DNA of 64,000 nt from Ktedonobacter sp. SOSP1-85 (lineage in GTDB: Bacteria > Chloroflexota > Ktedonobacteria > Ktedonobacterales > Ktedonobacteraceae). Under the pieces are notes generated by a model. That model saw only the letters and a list, made by a program, of their open reading frames with translations. It was not told the origin of the DNA and searched no databases. The position numbers were made by a program, and so were the translations under genes. The stretch is taken from NCBI RefSeq assembly GCF_016587415.1, contig NZ_BNJI01000001.1, forward strand, positions 2,767,501 through 2,831,500, in the 5' to 3' direction. Shown in pieces: positions 54,265 to 63,281 of the stretch. Numbering within the stretch: position 1 is the stretch's first letter; every line of letters starts with the position of its first letter.

Positions 54265-57120
54265 TTATTCGTGAGCGTGGGCGACGACCTTCTCGCCCTT
54301 GTCGCTCTTACGCTTGCGCGTGCGCGCTGTGCCATTCTCCTCGTGCTTATGGTCAGCCTTTGCCTCCTCTGGTTCAAGCGCGATCTGCAACACTTCGCTA
54401 ATATCACTGACGAAGTGGAACTCCATTTCTTCGTGCAGCTCTTTGGGCAGGTCTTCCATGAGATCGCTCTCGTTCTTCTTGGGCAGAAGCACGACGCGAA
54501 TGCCTGAGCGGTAGGCCGCCAGAACCTTCTCTTTGACGCCGCCAATCGGTAGTACTTTGCCACGCAAGGTAATCTCGCCCGTCATGGCGACATAGGAGCG
54601 AACCTTGCGCCCGCTCGCCAGCGAGACCAGGACCGTCGTCATGGTGACGCCAGCCGAGGGGCCATCCTTGGGGATCGCGCCCGCGGGAACGTGGATATGC
54701 ACATTCTGGTTCTCAAAGACGTGGTTTGGCAGACCCAACGCCTGGGCGTTAGAGCGCACATAGCTCAAAGCGGCGGTCGCGGACTCCTTCATGACGTCGC
54801 CAAGCTGGCCAGTAAGAATCAAGCGCTCCTCCTTGCCAGGCATAGTTGCGGCCTCGATGAAGATGATCTCGCCACCGACGGCGGTCCACACCAGGCCGGT
54901 CGCGATGCCGGGACGATCCAGGCGCTCGGCGGCCTCTTCAAAGAAGCGCCTGCGACCCAGGTAGTCGGTCAACTGGTTAGACTCGATATGAATGGGACCC
55001 TCTTTCCCCTCAGAGATCTGCTTGGCGACCTTGCGGCAGAGCGCCCCTATCTCGCGCTCCAGGTTACGCACGCCCGCCTCGCGGGTATAGTTGCGAACAA
55101 CCAGGCGCAGGACATCGTCATCGAGTGTCAGTTCCTCCGGCTTAAGACCGTTGGCTTCCAGTTGCTTGGGCAGCAGGTAGTTACGCGCAATATGCACCTT
55201 CTGGTCCTCGGTATAGCCGGAGAGTTCCAGAATCTCCATGCGATCACGCAGGGGGGCCGGAATAGGCTCCAGAGAGTTCGCCGTGGCGATAAACATTACC
55301 TTGGAGAGATCAAAGGGCAGGTCCAGGTAGTTGTCACGGAAGTTGTAGTTCTGCTCTGGATCAAGCACCTCCAGCAACGCCGAGGAGGGGTCTCCACGCC
55401 AGTCAGCGCCCACTTTATCGACCTCGTCGAGCATGATCACCGGGTCGTTGGAATCGACGCGGCGCAGGGTCTGGATGATACGGCCAGGCATCGCGCCGAT
55501 ATAGGTGCGGCGGTGACCACGAACCTCCGCCTCGTCACGAATACCACCCAGGGAGATGCGTGCGAACTTACGACCGAGCGAGCGGGCGATTGAGTGACCC
55601 AGCGAGGTCTTACCGACTCCAGGAGGGCCAACGAAGCAGAGGATTGGCTCACGGTTAATGACCCGCTTCTGCTCCTGCGTTAAGAGTGGCTGGGTGCGGC
55701 GTTTCTCACCTGTCTCCTCAAGCTCGATCTGGCTCTCAGCCTCCTCCTGCTCGCGCTCGCGCTGCTCCTCTTCCTGCTGGCGCTCTTCCTTCAGATGGCG
55801 TACAGCCAGGTATTCCAGGATGCGCTCTTTGATCTTTTGCAGGTCATAGTGATCCTCGTCCAGAACCTGGCGCGCATGCGAGACATCGATCTTCTCGCCC
55901 GTGCTCCGCCCCCACGGCAGGCTGACGAGCAGTTCCAGGTAGGTGCGAATGATGCTATATTCGGGCGAGGCCGAGGGCAGTTTCTCCAGGCGCGAGAGTT
56001 CACGATTGGCTTCTTTGAGGGCCTCCTCGGGCATCTGCGCTTCGTCGATCTTGCGCCGAAGCTCGTTAACGGTGGCCTGCTCCTCGCTCTCCTCGCCTAG
56101 CTCGCGCTGGATGGCCTTGAGCTGCTCGCGCAAGAGATACTCGCGCTGCATCTTGCCCATCTCTTCCTGTGCGCTGGTCTGAATTTTCTTGCCCAGTTCC
56201 AGGATCTCAAGCTCATGTGCGAGAAAAGAGCTTAGCAGCACCAGCTTTTCGCGCACAGAATCCAGCTCAAGCAGCTTCTGGCGAAGTTCCAGCTCCATCT
56301 GAACAAAGGTCGCAATTACATATACTACCTGGCGCGCCTCTTCGAGATTGAGGGTTGCGGCGGCGACCCCCTCGGGCATGTTCTGTACCAGGGCGACCAG
56401 GCGCTGGAAGTAACCGATGACGTTGCGCTTGAGGGCCTCGGTCTCGTTATCGCTCTCCTGCACATCTGGGCGAGCGGTAACATGAGCCATCAAGTAGGGC
56501 TTCTCCTGGGTAAATTCGCCGATCTCGACGCGCTCTAGTCCCTGCACAGCGATCTGGAGCGTTCCATCAGGCATGCGGAACATACGCCCCACACGCGAGA
56601 CCGTGCCCATGCGGAAGATCTCATCGGGGCCAGCCTGCTCAATCTCGGCCGACTTCTGCGCGACGAGGACGACCAGGCGATCTCCGCGCATCACATCGTC
56701 AATCAAACGAATCGAGCGCTCCTGGCCTACGCCCAGTGGCTGTACCGAGTAGGGATATACCACTACATCCTTTAGCGGCAGTACGGGCAGAATCTCGGGG
56801 ATGTTGAAGGGTTCTTCCTCCCCCTCAGCCTTCACACCTTCTTCTATGAATTGGGCCAGGGACTCCTCAACCACTTCCTGCGCCTGCGGCTCTTCGCGTG
56901 GCGTCTCGCTCTCCTCCGGGTTCTCCTCATCCTCACTTTCGGCGCTGGGAGACTCCTCATCCTGAGCAGGATCTTCGACCTCATTGGTAGGAGACTCCTC
57001 ATGCTCCTGCGGCTGAGTCACCTCGGCAGCATCGTGCTCATTCTGGCCCGGGATGCTAGCAGATCGAGTTTCATCCTCTTGTGTCTCCTGCTGTGCAAAC
57101 TCTTGCTCACTATTATGCAT
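54265..57120 (-). CDS. lon: ATP-dependent protease Lon with acidic N-terminal extension
   Basis: A 951-residue Lon. The first 100 residues are extremely Glu/Asp-rich and not part of the usual family. The LAN domain starts at NIPEILPVLPLKDVVVYPY, then coiled-coil, AAA+ module with Walker A GPPGVGKT near 495 and Walker B MLDEVDKVG, and the protease domain with catalytic Ser in KDGPSAGVTM (near 818) and Lys in GGVKEKVLAAYRSG (near 860). Basic tail KTRKRKSDKGEK. Degrades damaged and regulatory proteins. It follows an hsp20 gene on the same strand, 159 nt away. Confidence 0.95.
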   Translation of the reverse strand: MHNSEQEFAQQETQEDETRSASIPGQNEHDAAEVTQPQEHEESPTNEVEDPAQDEESPSAESEDEENPEESETPREEPQAQEVVEESLAQFIEEGVKAEGEEEPFNIPEILPVLPLKDVVVYPYSVQPLGVGQERSIRLIDDVMRGDRLVVLVAQKSAEIEQAGPDEIFRMGTVSRVGRMFRMPDGTLQIAVQGLERVEIGEFTQEKPYLMAHVTARPDVQESDNETEALKRNVIGYFQRLVALVQNMPEGVAAATLNLEEARQVVYVIATFVQMELELRQKLLELDSVREKLVLLSSFLAHELEILELGKKIQTSAQEEMGKMQREYLLREQLKAIQRELGEESEEQATVNELRRKIDEAQMPEEALKEANRELSRLEKLPSASPEYSIIRTYLELLVSLPWGRSTGEKIDVSHARQVLDEDHYDLQKIKERILEYLAVRHLKEERQQEEEQREREQEEAESQIELEETGEKRRTQPLLTQEQKRVINREPILCFVGPPGVGKTSLGHSIARSLGRKFARISLGGIRDEAEVRGHRRTYIGAMPGRIIQTLRRVDSNDPVIMLDEVDKVGADWRGDPSSALLEVLDPEQNYNFRDNYLDLPFDLSKVMFIATANSLEPIPAPLRDRMEILELSGYTEDQKVHIARNYLLPKQLEANGLKPEELTLDDDVLRLVVRNYTREAGVRNLEREIGALCRKVAKQISEGKEGPIHIESNQLTDYLGRRRFFEEAAERLDRPGIATGLVWTAVGGEIIFIEAATMPGKEERLILTGQLGDVMKESATAALSYVRSNAQALGLPNHVFENQNVHIHVPAGAIPKDGPSAGVTMTTVLVSLASGRKVRSYVAMTGEITLRGKVLPIGGVKEKVLAAYRSGIRVVLLPKKNESDLMEDLPKELHEEMEFHFVSDISEVLQIALEPEEAKADHKHEENGTARTRKRKSDKGEKVVAHAHE

Positions 57121-57279
57121 TTTTATATAACTCCAAAACCTTCTCTACGACTTCTCGCAGGGTGACTCACAATGGCGAGCGAAATGGCTGCGCACCTCTG
57201 GAAGAAACATCAATTTCACCTGGCTGGTATGCCCCTATTAGAAGGGTAGAGAGAATGAGAATACATTGTCACATCTTCA

Positions 57280-57759
57280 TCAGGCGTCTGTATCAGGACG
57301 CTGTATAGCTACACGCTCGGCTCCCGCCTGAGGTAACCTGGGCAATTCGACCCATAAGAATCCATTCTCGTAGCGCGCGGTGACTGCGTCCCCTTGAATG
57401 GGATAGGGAATATACACCTCCAGGCGAAATGGGCCGTAGCGTACCTGGGCTTCATGATAATAGAGATTTGGCAAGCCGCCATGGATATCCTGGCGCGTTC
57501 CACTCACAATCAGAGCATCTTCGTACAGTGTTACCTCTATCTCTTCTTCTGTCATGCCTGCCAGCTCAACCTTGACGATCATCGTCTCAGGCGATTCAAG
57601 GATGTCAGCGAGCGGACGCCAGGAGGAAGAGCGATGTGATATAGACTGCTGTCCCTGGCGCAAGGCCTCATTAAGGAGACGACGATAATGCTGCTCCAAC
57701 TGGTGTTGCGCCCCCGCTCCCACTGAGCGATAGGTTACCTGCTTGTAACGCATGCGCAT
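57280..57759 (-). CDS. Hsp20/alpha-crystallin small heat-shock protein
   Basis: A 159-residue sHSP. The alpha-crystallin domain spans about 50-145 with MIVKVELAGMTEEEIEVTLYEDALIVSGTR, then YGPFRLEVYIPYPIQGDAVTARYENGFLWVELPR. The N-terminal arm is short and Gln/Arg-rich. It holds unfolding proteins. Placement ahead of lon suggests a proteostasis cluster. No CIRCE or HAIR-like operator recognised. Confidence 0.9.
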   Translation of the reverse strand: MRMRYKQVTYRSVGAGAQHQLEQHYRRLLNEALRQGQQSISHRSSSWRPLADILESPETMIVKVELAGMTEEEIEVTLYEDALIVSGTRQDIHGGLPNLYYHEAQVRYGPFRLEVYIPYPIQGDAVTARYENGFLWVELPRLPQAGAERVAIQRPDTDA

Positions 57760-57917
57760 ACTAGTATCCCTCTTTATGAGACGGGGAACCAGTCATCATA
57801 GGCATATGGACATGAGTCATAGCCCTGACTGATCTGCTCCCTGCGACTCTTTCTCCAAATTTGGCGACAAACGGCGATGCGAATGAAGAGCAAAAAGGCA
57901 AAAGTCCAAAGCTCACT

Positions 57918-57967
57918 ACGTCTTGTAGCGTCACCTTGCCTTTTGCCTACAATATTTCTACAAGACG
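57918..57967. repeat. 10-bp inverted repeat CGTCTTGTAG...CTACAAGACG
   Basis: The arms enclose CTTGCCTTTTGCCT, itself complementary to an upstream AGGCAAAAG. Downstream of the 68-residue zinc protein and upstream of hsp20 on the minus strand. Confidence 0.45.
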
Positions 57968-57973
57968 ACACGC

Positions 57974-58180
57974 CTATACAATAGGCAGGTCTTTTTCGCC
58001 CGTTTCAAGTGCCTGCCAGCAATCGGGGCAAAGGTACTCGAACTCGGAAAGGGTTTCGTCCAGTACATCGCCTTCAATGATATGGGAGTCCTTTATAGGA
58101 GTTGCCTTACCACATCGTGCGCACAGCACAATATCTTCTGCGACGGCAGTTCGGCGGGTTCCAAGAACGTCTTCCTGCAT
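57974..58180 (-). CDS. Small zinc-ribbon protein
   Basis: A 68-residue protein with IVLCARCGKATP and YLCPDCWQAL, a two-CxxC zinc ribbon, and an acidic tail. ATG 58180 has AGG about 8 nt upstream; a GTG three codons earlier is possible. No function known. Confidence 0.7.
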   Translation of the reverse strand: MQEDVLGTRRTAVAEDIVLCARCGKATPIKDSHIIEGDVLDETLSEFEYLCPDCWQALETGEKDLPIV

Positions 58181-58241
58181 AGCCGACACCTGGCTTTCTT
58201 GTACTATTTCAGCGATGACGTGTCCTACAAACCTTAGCTAT

Positions 58242-58330
58242 GATCTTATTCCGAAACCCAACGCCACTTACGTAACTAGCGCTTCCCCCATTCGGGGACA
58301 AGCGCGCTCAGGGTTTTCGGAGAAGAAGTA
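58242..58330 (+). repeat. Foldback repeat family, copy C
   Basis: GATCTTATTCCGAAACCCAA at the left, CCCCCATTCGGGG in the middle, GCGCTCAGGGTTTTCGGAGA at the right. The outer CCGAAACCC and GGGTTTTCGG are complementary. Overlaps the 3' end of the ORF at 58276. Confidence 0.7.
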
Positions 58331-58575
58331 TTCAGATCGCTTCGCCACAACGTCTTTTCACTATCCATAAGAACCATACAGAAGCTGCGGCTATTCCCAA
58401 CCGGGTCATGCTGACTGATATACCCATTTACGTATCCAGCCACGCGCATATAACCGGTTTCATAGCACACAACGCTTCTCTCTGGAATAAGGCGATCTGA
58501 CCTATTGATTATGGCACGCACACCCTGAAATTGCAAGTACAATTGACTATAGGTAAGCTCAAGTCCCATGCGCAT
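58276..58575 (-). CDS. Hypothetical 99-residue protein, C-terminus inside foldback repeat
   Basis: The frame is coherent but unrecognised (VRAIINRSDRLIPERSVVCYETGYMRVAGYVNGYISQHD). The last 18 codons lie in repeat copy C, so the repeat supplies the natural stop. ATG 58575 or 58569, both without clear SD. Confidence 0.4.
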   Translation of the reverse strand: MRMGLELTYSQLYLQFQGVRAIINRSDRLIPERSVVCYETGYMRVAGYVNGYISQHDPVGNSRSFCMVLMDSEKTLWRSDLNTSSPKTLSALVPEWGKR

Positions 58576-58773
58576 TCAGTGCGCCAACTTCAAGCTAACT
58601 TTTCGCGCCGCCAATCAATATAGTTAATGGTTGCAAAGGGCTGGGTTGATATGCTACTATGTTTCTATGTTTCTCAATATGAGTCACCTTATTTTGAGAC
58701 GCTAATCGCAAATCGTGCGTGATTGAAGGGTAATCAGTGACCGATTGTCCGCCGTAAATGAAGAGGTAGAGTT

Positions 58774-59237
58774 ATGATCACGCAAACAATCCAGAGGTGG
58801 TTGCACAACGTATTCGCATGGTGGCCATGGGGACGCCCCAAAGCGACGAGCAACCAGCAGGCAACAAACCTGGGGAATGCCTCCATGCTCTCGAATCCCC
58901 CCAGGCTCCTCTCCTCAGAAGGCCCTATGCCTCAAACAGGCATGACCACTGTCGCTATTGAGCATGAGCATCCCCCATTCTTGATACACCTTTTAGTCAA
59001 AAACCAGGCAGTTCCACTGACCAGACGGCGCTTCCCAAAACGCCATCCTCTAGTAACCAGGCCGCCGAAAATGCCCGAAAAGATGATGCCGTCGCCAATA
59101 AGCCCGAGAAACCAGCATCCACCTTTGAACAGCAACTCGCCTACCTACGCTACCTCTATCAACATGGGCTCATCAATGAGGGCTTCGCGGATGACGCACT
59201 ACCCAGGCAATATCGCAAGAGACGCTTCCACGACTAA
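58774..59237 (+). pseudogene. Hypothetical protein frameshifted in a C5 run
   Basis: The N-terminal half (MITQTIQRWLHNVFAWWPWGRP...) runs in one frame to the C5 run at 58972-58976. The other frame from there to TAA 59237 reads PKTPSSSNQAAEN... and a compact end STFEQQLAYLRYLYQHGLINEGFADDALPRQYRKR, typical of real coding sequence. One added C would join them into a 155-residue protein. No family recognised. Confidence 0.6.
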
Positions 59238-59239
59238 GG

Positions 59240-59308
59240 TCTTATTCCGAACCCAACGCCACTTGCGTGTCTAGCGCTTCGCGCTCAGGGTTTTCGGAGA
59301 AGAAGTAA
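59240..59308 (+). repeat. Foldback repeat family, copy D
   Basis: TCTTATTCCGAACCCAACGC to TTCGGAGAAGAAGTAA, lacking the internal CATTCGGGG segment. Begins 3 nt after the frameshifted gene's stop. Confidence 0.7.
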
Positions 59309-59324
59309 GGCAAACAAAAAGAAA

Positions 59325-59900
59325 AGACGGGAGGAGAGTCCTCCCGTCTTCTAACTTTGCTTTTGACAGGCTATTCCGCGGGTGTATATCCCTCGGCTTG
59401 TGCTTGAGCCTCTGACTCAAAGTAGACGATATCTAGGGGTGAGATCGACTCAGAGATGAGAGGAATAACAAACAAGCGGTGCTGATATGTCTTACGCAGC
59501 AGTCACCAGACCAATCCCCACATACCGGGCAAAAGAAGCAGTGAGCCCATAGATGGTGATCGCAAGTGGAGGAGCCGTCGCCAGTTCATAAAACACTCAC
59601 AAACAAGCTGAGTCGATTCCGGCCTTCGACACCAAAGGTGACACCAATTTAGACACCAAAGACGATCAATAACATAAGAAACCATTCGACAAACTCCAAC
59701 AAACAAAAATCTCCTAAAGAGGCTTATAGAGCCTTTAGAGGGAAATATAGAGCCACCCAAAAATAAGTGTAGACGGGAGGAGAGTCCTCCCGTCTTCTAA
59801 CTTTGCTTTTGACAGGCTATTCCGCGGGTGTATATCCCTCGGCTTGTGCTTGAGCCTCTGACTCAAAGTAGACGATATCTAGGGGTGAGATCGACTCAGA
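59325..59900. repeat. 130-bp exact direct repeats flanking a 316-bp insert
   Basis: 59325-59454 equals 59771-59900 base for base. Each has a GACGGGAGGA-GAG-TCCTCCCGTC terminator hairpin and the last 84 bp of the coiled-coil gene that follows. The distal copy keeps a T-rich tract after the hairpin (TTTTCTTTTTG on the minus strand); the proximal copy does not. The 316-bp insert is AT-richer than the flanks and carries no convincing gene. It looks like an att-type or duplication event at the gene's 3' end. Confidence 0.85.
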
Positions 59901-60689
59901 TGTGAGTTGCTGAGGCGTGCCAATAGGATAGTAACGCTTTGAGCTTGCCACACCAACCAGTTTTGCCGTCTCCTGGTCGGCTGTCGACTGCTCTTCGGTT
60001 ACAATCGGTAGGGCGGCCTCTGCTGGTTGCGCGTCCTCCTCACGAGGCAGGTTAATGGCGTGAATAGTTCCTCGCGCGGTTTCAACGGTTTTCTCGCGCA
60101 GATTTCCATTCTGTTTGAGTAGGACATGCTCTTCCTCTGTCAATTCAGGCTGTTGCATACGCTTACGTATGACAAAGATCATGGCAATCGTTGTGGCAAC
60201 CAGGCCAATACCGAAGCCGATAAGCGCCCAGAAGCGCCCATCCTGCTCGCTGATCCCCTGGAATACACGCTGGCCATACTCGTTCAGACCTTTATTGATC
60301 TTCCGGCTCTTCTTTGTCACAGAACGAGCAGCCTTCTCGCTCTTCTTTGAGAGTCGCTTCGCGGTCCGATCACTAAAACGAGCCAGTTCACGCACAGCCT
60401 GCTCGCGTCTCTTCGCGAATTCGTGCGCGGCCTGGTCGCTATATTCACCCAGATCATGGCGTAAGTGCCCGCCATGCTTCGCCAATTGCTGGCTCTGCTT
60501 ACGACCTCGATGACGCACAGTGGAGGCCACGCGCTCTCCTCGTGTCCGCAGTTCGTCGGCCAGTACTTCCCCCCGCTGTATTATATTCTGCGCGTAGGGC
60601 GAGTTTGTCAAATCCCAGAGAGACTCACTTAACGAAGGTTTCGTTGTGGAGAACTCCTGGACCTCTTGTTCTTGTCTCACCTTTGGCAT
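59817..60689 (-). CDS. Membrane protein with long basic coiled coil
   Basis: A 290-residue protein. Residues 30-150 are a highly charged Arg/Lys/Glu helix (HEFAKRREQAVRELARFSDRTAKRLSKKSEKAARSVTKKSRKI), then one membrane helix (WALIGFGIGLVATTIAMIFVI, about 153-173), an acidic linker and a C-terminal KRYYPIGTPQQL...DIVYFESEAQAQAEGYTPAE, reminiscent of the YFxSxxEAxAxGYxP ending of Ada-type metal-binding modules but lacking cysteines. Function unknown. Confidence 0.75.
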   Translation of the reverse strand: MPKVRQEQEVQEFSTTKPSLSESLWDLTNSPYAQNIIQRGEVLADELRTRGERVASTVRHRGRKQSQQLAKHGGHLRHDLGEYSDQAAHEFAKRREQAVRELARFSDRTAKRLSKKSEKAARSVTKKSRKINKGLNEYGQRVFQGISEQDGRFWALIGFGIGLVATTIAMIFVIRKRMQQPELTEEEHVLLKQNGNLREKTVETARGTIHAINLPREEDAQPAEAALPIVTEEQSTADQETAKLVGVASSKRYYPIGTPQQLTSESISPLDIVYFESEAQAQAEGYTPAE

Positions 60690-60889
60690 ATGTACTCTCC
60701 TCGCTCAACTTGGTACAACCTAATACTCTGTACACGAACAGTATAGTATTTCAGTTGGAAAGCTCGAAAGTCAAGCAAGGGAGTTACTTGCAAGATCTGA
60801 CAATCGCAGACCTGGCGCACCTGGCACATAACCAGAAGGAGAAACCTTGTTTAGGGCAAAAATATTGTTTTATGAGGAAGAGGGGTGTG

Positions 60890-61360
60890 CTAATCGTGTT
60901 CCGTGGCCTGCTCACTAAGTTGCAGGACCAGGCGACAGAAGTGCAGCATGGCGGTAGCGGACTCCAGGTAGCTTGCTTCATCATTCGATGTCAACTGGTG
61001 CTGCTGGAGGGCGCGTCGACGCAGGGCGCGCAACACTACCATAATATCTTCTTTAATTGAGCTATCAAGCCCACCGCGCTGCATCAAGAGGACTACCTGG
61101 TTGACGATAGCGTCGACCTCCTGACGCATGGAGTTCAGGTCGTTTGCCCACGCTTCTTCAATCTCATCGTCAATATCCGCATCCTCGCCTGTCGTCTGCT
61201 CTAAACGCCAGGAAAGCACATCGGCAATGTGATCTTGTTTTCTGTTGTCATCAGGTTGGGGATAGGGCCTGCCTCGTTGCCATAAAGGTGTTTGAGGTTC
61301 TTCCTGTTTGACACCCAGTTCGTGCAACAGTATAGCCAGTTCTTCTTCCCAGCCAGCCAT
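60890..61360 (-). CDS. Hypothetical 156-residue helical protein
   Basis: ATG 61360 has AAGGAGG at about 6 nt. The protein is acidic and helical (IDDEIEEAWANDLNSMRQEVDAIVNQVVLLMQRGGLDSSIKEDIMVVLRALRRRALQQHQLT). No known domain recognised. It is on the same strand as the coiled-coil protein, 200 nt upstream. Confidence 0.7.
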   Translation of the reverse strand: MAGWEEELAILLHELGVKQEEPQTPLWQRGRPYPQPDDNRKQDHIADVLSWRLEQTTGEDADIDDEIEEAWANDLNSMRQEVDAIVNQVVLLMQRGGLDSSIKEDIMVVLRALRRRALQQHQLTSNDEASYLESATAMLHFCRLVLQLSEQATEHD

Positions 61361-61413
61361 AGAGCACCTCCTTGTGAAACAACCGCAAACAGTGATCTGA
61401 GCCGGGCCATTAA

Positions 61414-61485
61414 GATCTTATTCCGAAACCCAACGTCACTGGCGTGACTAGCACTTCGCGCTCAGGGTTTTCGGAGAAGAAGTAA
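61414..61485 (+). repeat. Foldback repeat family, copy E
   Basis: GATCTTATTCCGAAACCCAA to TTCGGAGAAGAAGTAAG; lacks the CATTCGGGG insert like copy D. Confidence 0.7.
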
Positions 61486-61897
61486 GCGGACCAGGCGGTG
61501 ACACCATGCGTACAAACAAAGCATATGCTACCATGGGGAAGTCACGGGAACAGAAAAGATCGCTGAGGGCAAGCACTGAGGGATGTCTTCGCTATGGCCT
61601 TTTCTGTCTCTGTCTACCTTACGCCCTAATGCAAAACCATCTGACATGCCCGGATTTCCCTTGTTAGGCTCTTCGCGCCAGTATGAGTTGAATGTGGTAA
61701 ATGGCTGCTGAGCTTTGGGTTATTTCCGTGATCCGTCTGAGGATCCTGCACTAAGCGAAGTGTAACACAGTGTTTTAGCCTTGTAAATGGCCCGAATGGT
61801 TACAGTTAGCACGCTTATAGTAGGAATTTTGTTGTAGTACATTTAAGGCCCAGAAGCTACTTTTTCTCGCGCCTGCGGCACTCGTAGAGGTAATGTG

Positions 61898-61940
61898 TAA
61901 TGAGCACTGTGGCAACCGCAAGTTGCCACAGTGCTCATTA
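61898..61940. terminator. 19-bp perfect hairpin downstream of menA-like gene
   Basis: TAATGAGCACTGTGGCAAC and complement with a CGCAA loop; the mini-hairpin lies 14 nt further along the minus strand. Confidence 0.75.
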
Positions 61941-61976
61941 TATTCCCCAAAAGAACGTGTTTGCAATTGCAAGTAT

Positions 61977-63191
61977 TTAACGCATCAGGTGCGTTGGCAC
62001 CAGTGATATGGCCGAGACCAGGGTGGAGGCAATCAAGCCTATAAGAAGCAGTACACCAAACCAGGCATTCTGCCTGAGCATGTCCCGAAAGACGAGATGC
62101 AGGCTGTTCGGGCTGCTGGCACGTAATATCCCAGTCACAATATTAACCAGTAACGGCAGCGTCAAAAAGGCCAGGAGCAGCCAGTGTGGCGTATGCGATG
62201 GCACGGCCAGGAAAGCCGCAAAGCCATAGGCAGCCAGTAGCAAAACGAGGAAGATGGCACGGCTCCATGTCAGTCCCAGGCGATTGGCCAGGGTAAACTT
62301 GCGCGCCTGCACGTCTCCCTCCAGGTCACGCATGTCGTTTACCAGGATCGTTGCCGCCGCCGTCAGGCCAAGCGGAAGGCTATAGAGCAAGGCTTTGTGC
62401 AGATCACCACCACCCTGGACTATGTATGCTCCTATCGTTACCAGGGGACCAAAGATCCCTAGAGCCACAAGCGGACCCAGGCATAGAGCGGCGAGAGACT
62501 TCCCGCTACCACTATAAAAATAGGCGAAAAGCAGACCCACCAGGCCAAACAAAGCCAGCATCCAGTTCATTGAGATGAGCACAGTAGCCAGGCCAGATAG
62601 TGCGCTAGCACCCAGGAAAATCAGGCCCAGCACAAGCACGCGTGTAGGCTTGATCAACCCCTGCTGGATCAAACCACCAGGTCCAAGAGGATTGCTGGTA
62701 TCGACCCCACGGATATAGTCATAGTAGTCGTTGATAAGATTAGCGCCCATATGCACCAGAAGCAGTGCCACCAGGGAAAGCACGAAGGAGAGGAGGCGGA
62801 AATGGCCCAGCACATGGGCTGAACTGACCTGCTGACTCCATGCTAAAACCGTTCCAAAGAGAAATGGGAAAAGCGATAGGCTCAAATAGGATGGGCGTAT
62901 GCCATCCCAGAAGATACGCATCCATTCACCAGTGGAACGATGATACTCTGCTGGCTGCACAACCAGAGGAGTAGGCACACTAAAGGTGCGCGTTGATTCT
63001 ACCGAATGAACGGAGACCACGGGTGGCTCCAGTTCACCTATAGCCTTGAGCGAATCTAGCGGAACCGTTGGTAAACGCTCCGCTTTCTCACCATCAGCCT
63101 CAATAATTGGTGCCGTGGTACCCGCTATCGAACTCTTGCTCTCCTTTTCAGGCCGTTCAATAGCCTGCTTCTTCTGCTCTTCTTTTTCCAT
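61977..63191 (-). CDS. menA: UbiA-family prenyltransferase (MenA, 1,4-dihydroxy-2-naphthoate polyprenyltransferase type)
   Basis: A 404-residue UbiA-type enzyme with an N-terminal hydrophilic extension of about 105 residues. The first Asp-rich motif is NLINDYYDYIRGVDTSNPLGPGGLIQQGL (NDxxDxxxD, prenyl-diphosphate Mg site), as in MenA; the second is LVNDMRDLEGDVQARKFTLANRLG. Eight to nine membrane helices. It attaches a polyprenyl tail to dihydroxynaphthoate in menaquinone synthesis, using chains from the ispH pathway. ATG 63191 has GAGGG 6 nt upstream and is preferred to 63227. Confidence 0.88.
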   Translation of the reverse strand: MEKEEQKKQAIERPEKESKSSIAGTTAPIIEADGEKAERLPTVPLDSLKAIGELEPPVVSVHSVESTRTFSVPTPLVVQPAEYHRSTGEWMRIFWDGIRPSYLSLSLFPFLFGTVLAWSQQVSSAHVLGHFRLLSFVLSLVALLLVHMGANLINDYYDYIRGVDTSNPLGPGGLIQQGLIKPTRVLVLGLIFLGASALSGLATVLISMNWMLALFGLVGLLFAYFYSGSGKSLAALCLGPLVALGIFGPLVTIGAYIVQGGGDLHKALLYSLPLGLTAAATILVNDMRDLEGDVQARKFTLANRLGLTWSRAIFLVLLLAAYGFAAFLAVPSHTPHWLLLAFLTLPLLVNIVTGILRASSPNSLHLVFRDMLRQNAWFGVLLLIGLIASTLVSAISLVPTHLMR

Positions 63192-63281
63192 ACGCTTCCC
63201 TCTCGGCATAGACCCATGAAATAGCAAATAAGTGCATTTTTGCTAACGTCATCTTGACCTCTCGCGCCTGCGGCGCTCGTC

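Larger units (their letters stand above)
61361..61976. other. Intergenic region with repeat E and a hairpin module
   Basis: 616 nt with no gene. Contains foldback repeat E (61414-61485), the GC mini-hairpin (61867-61883) and the 19-bp hairpin 61898-61940. Confidence 0.55.

Noticed and set aside
59503..59760. 85-codon minus-strand frame in the 316-bp insert
   Set aside because: Trp/Cys/Leu-rich random-looking translation, no ribosome site.
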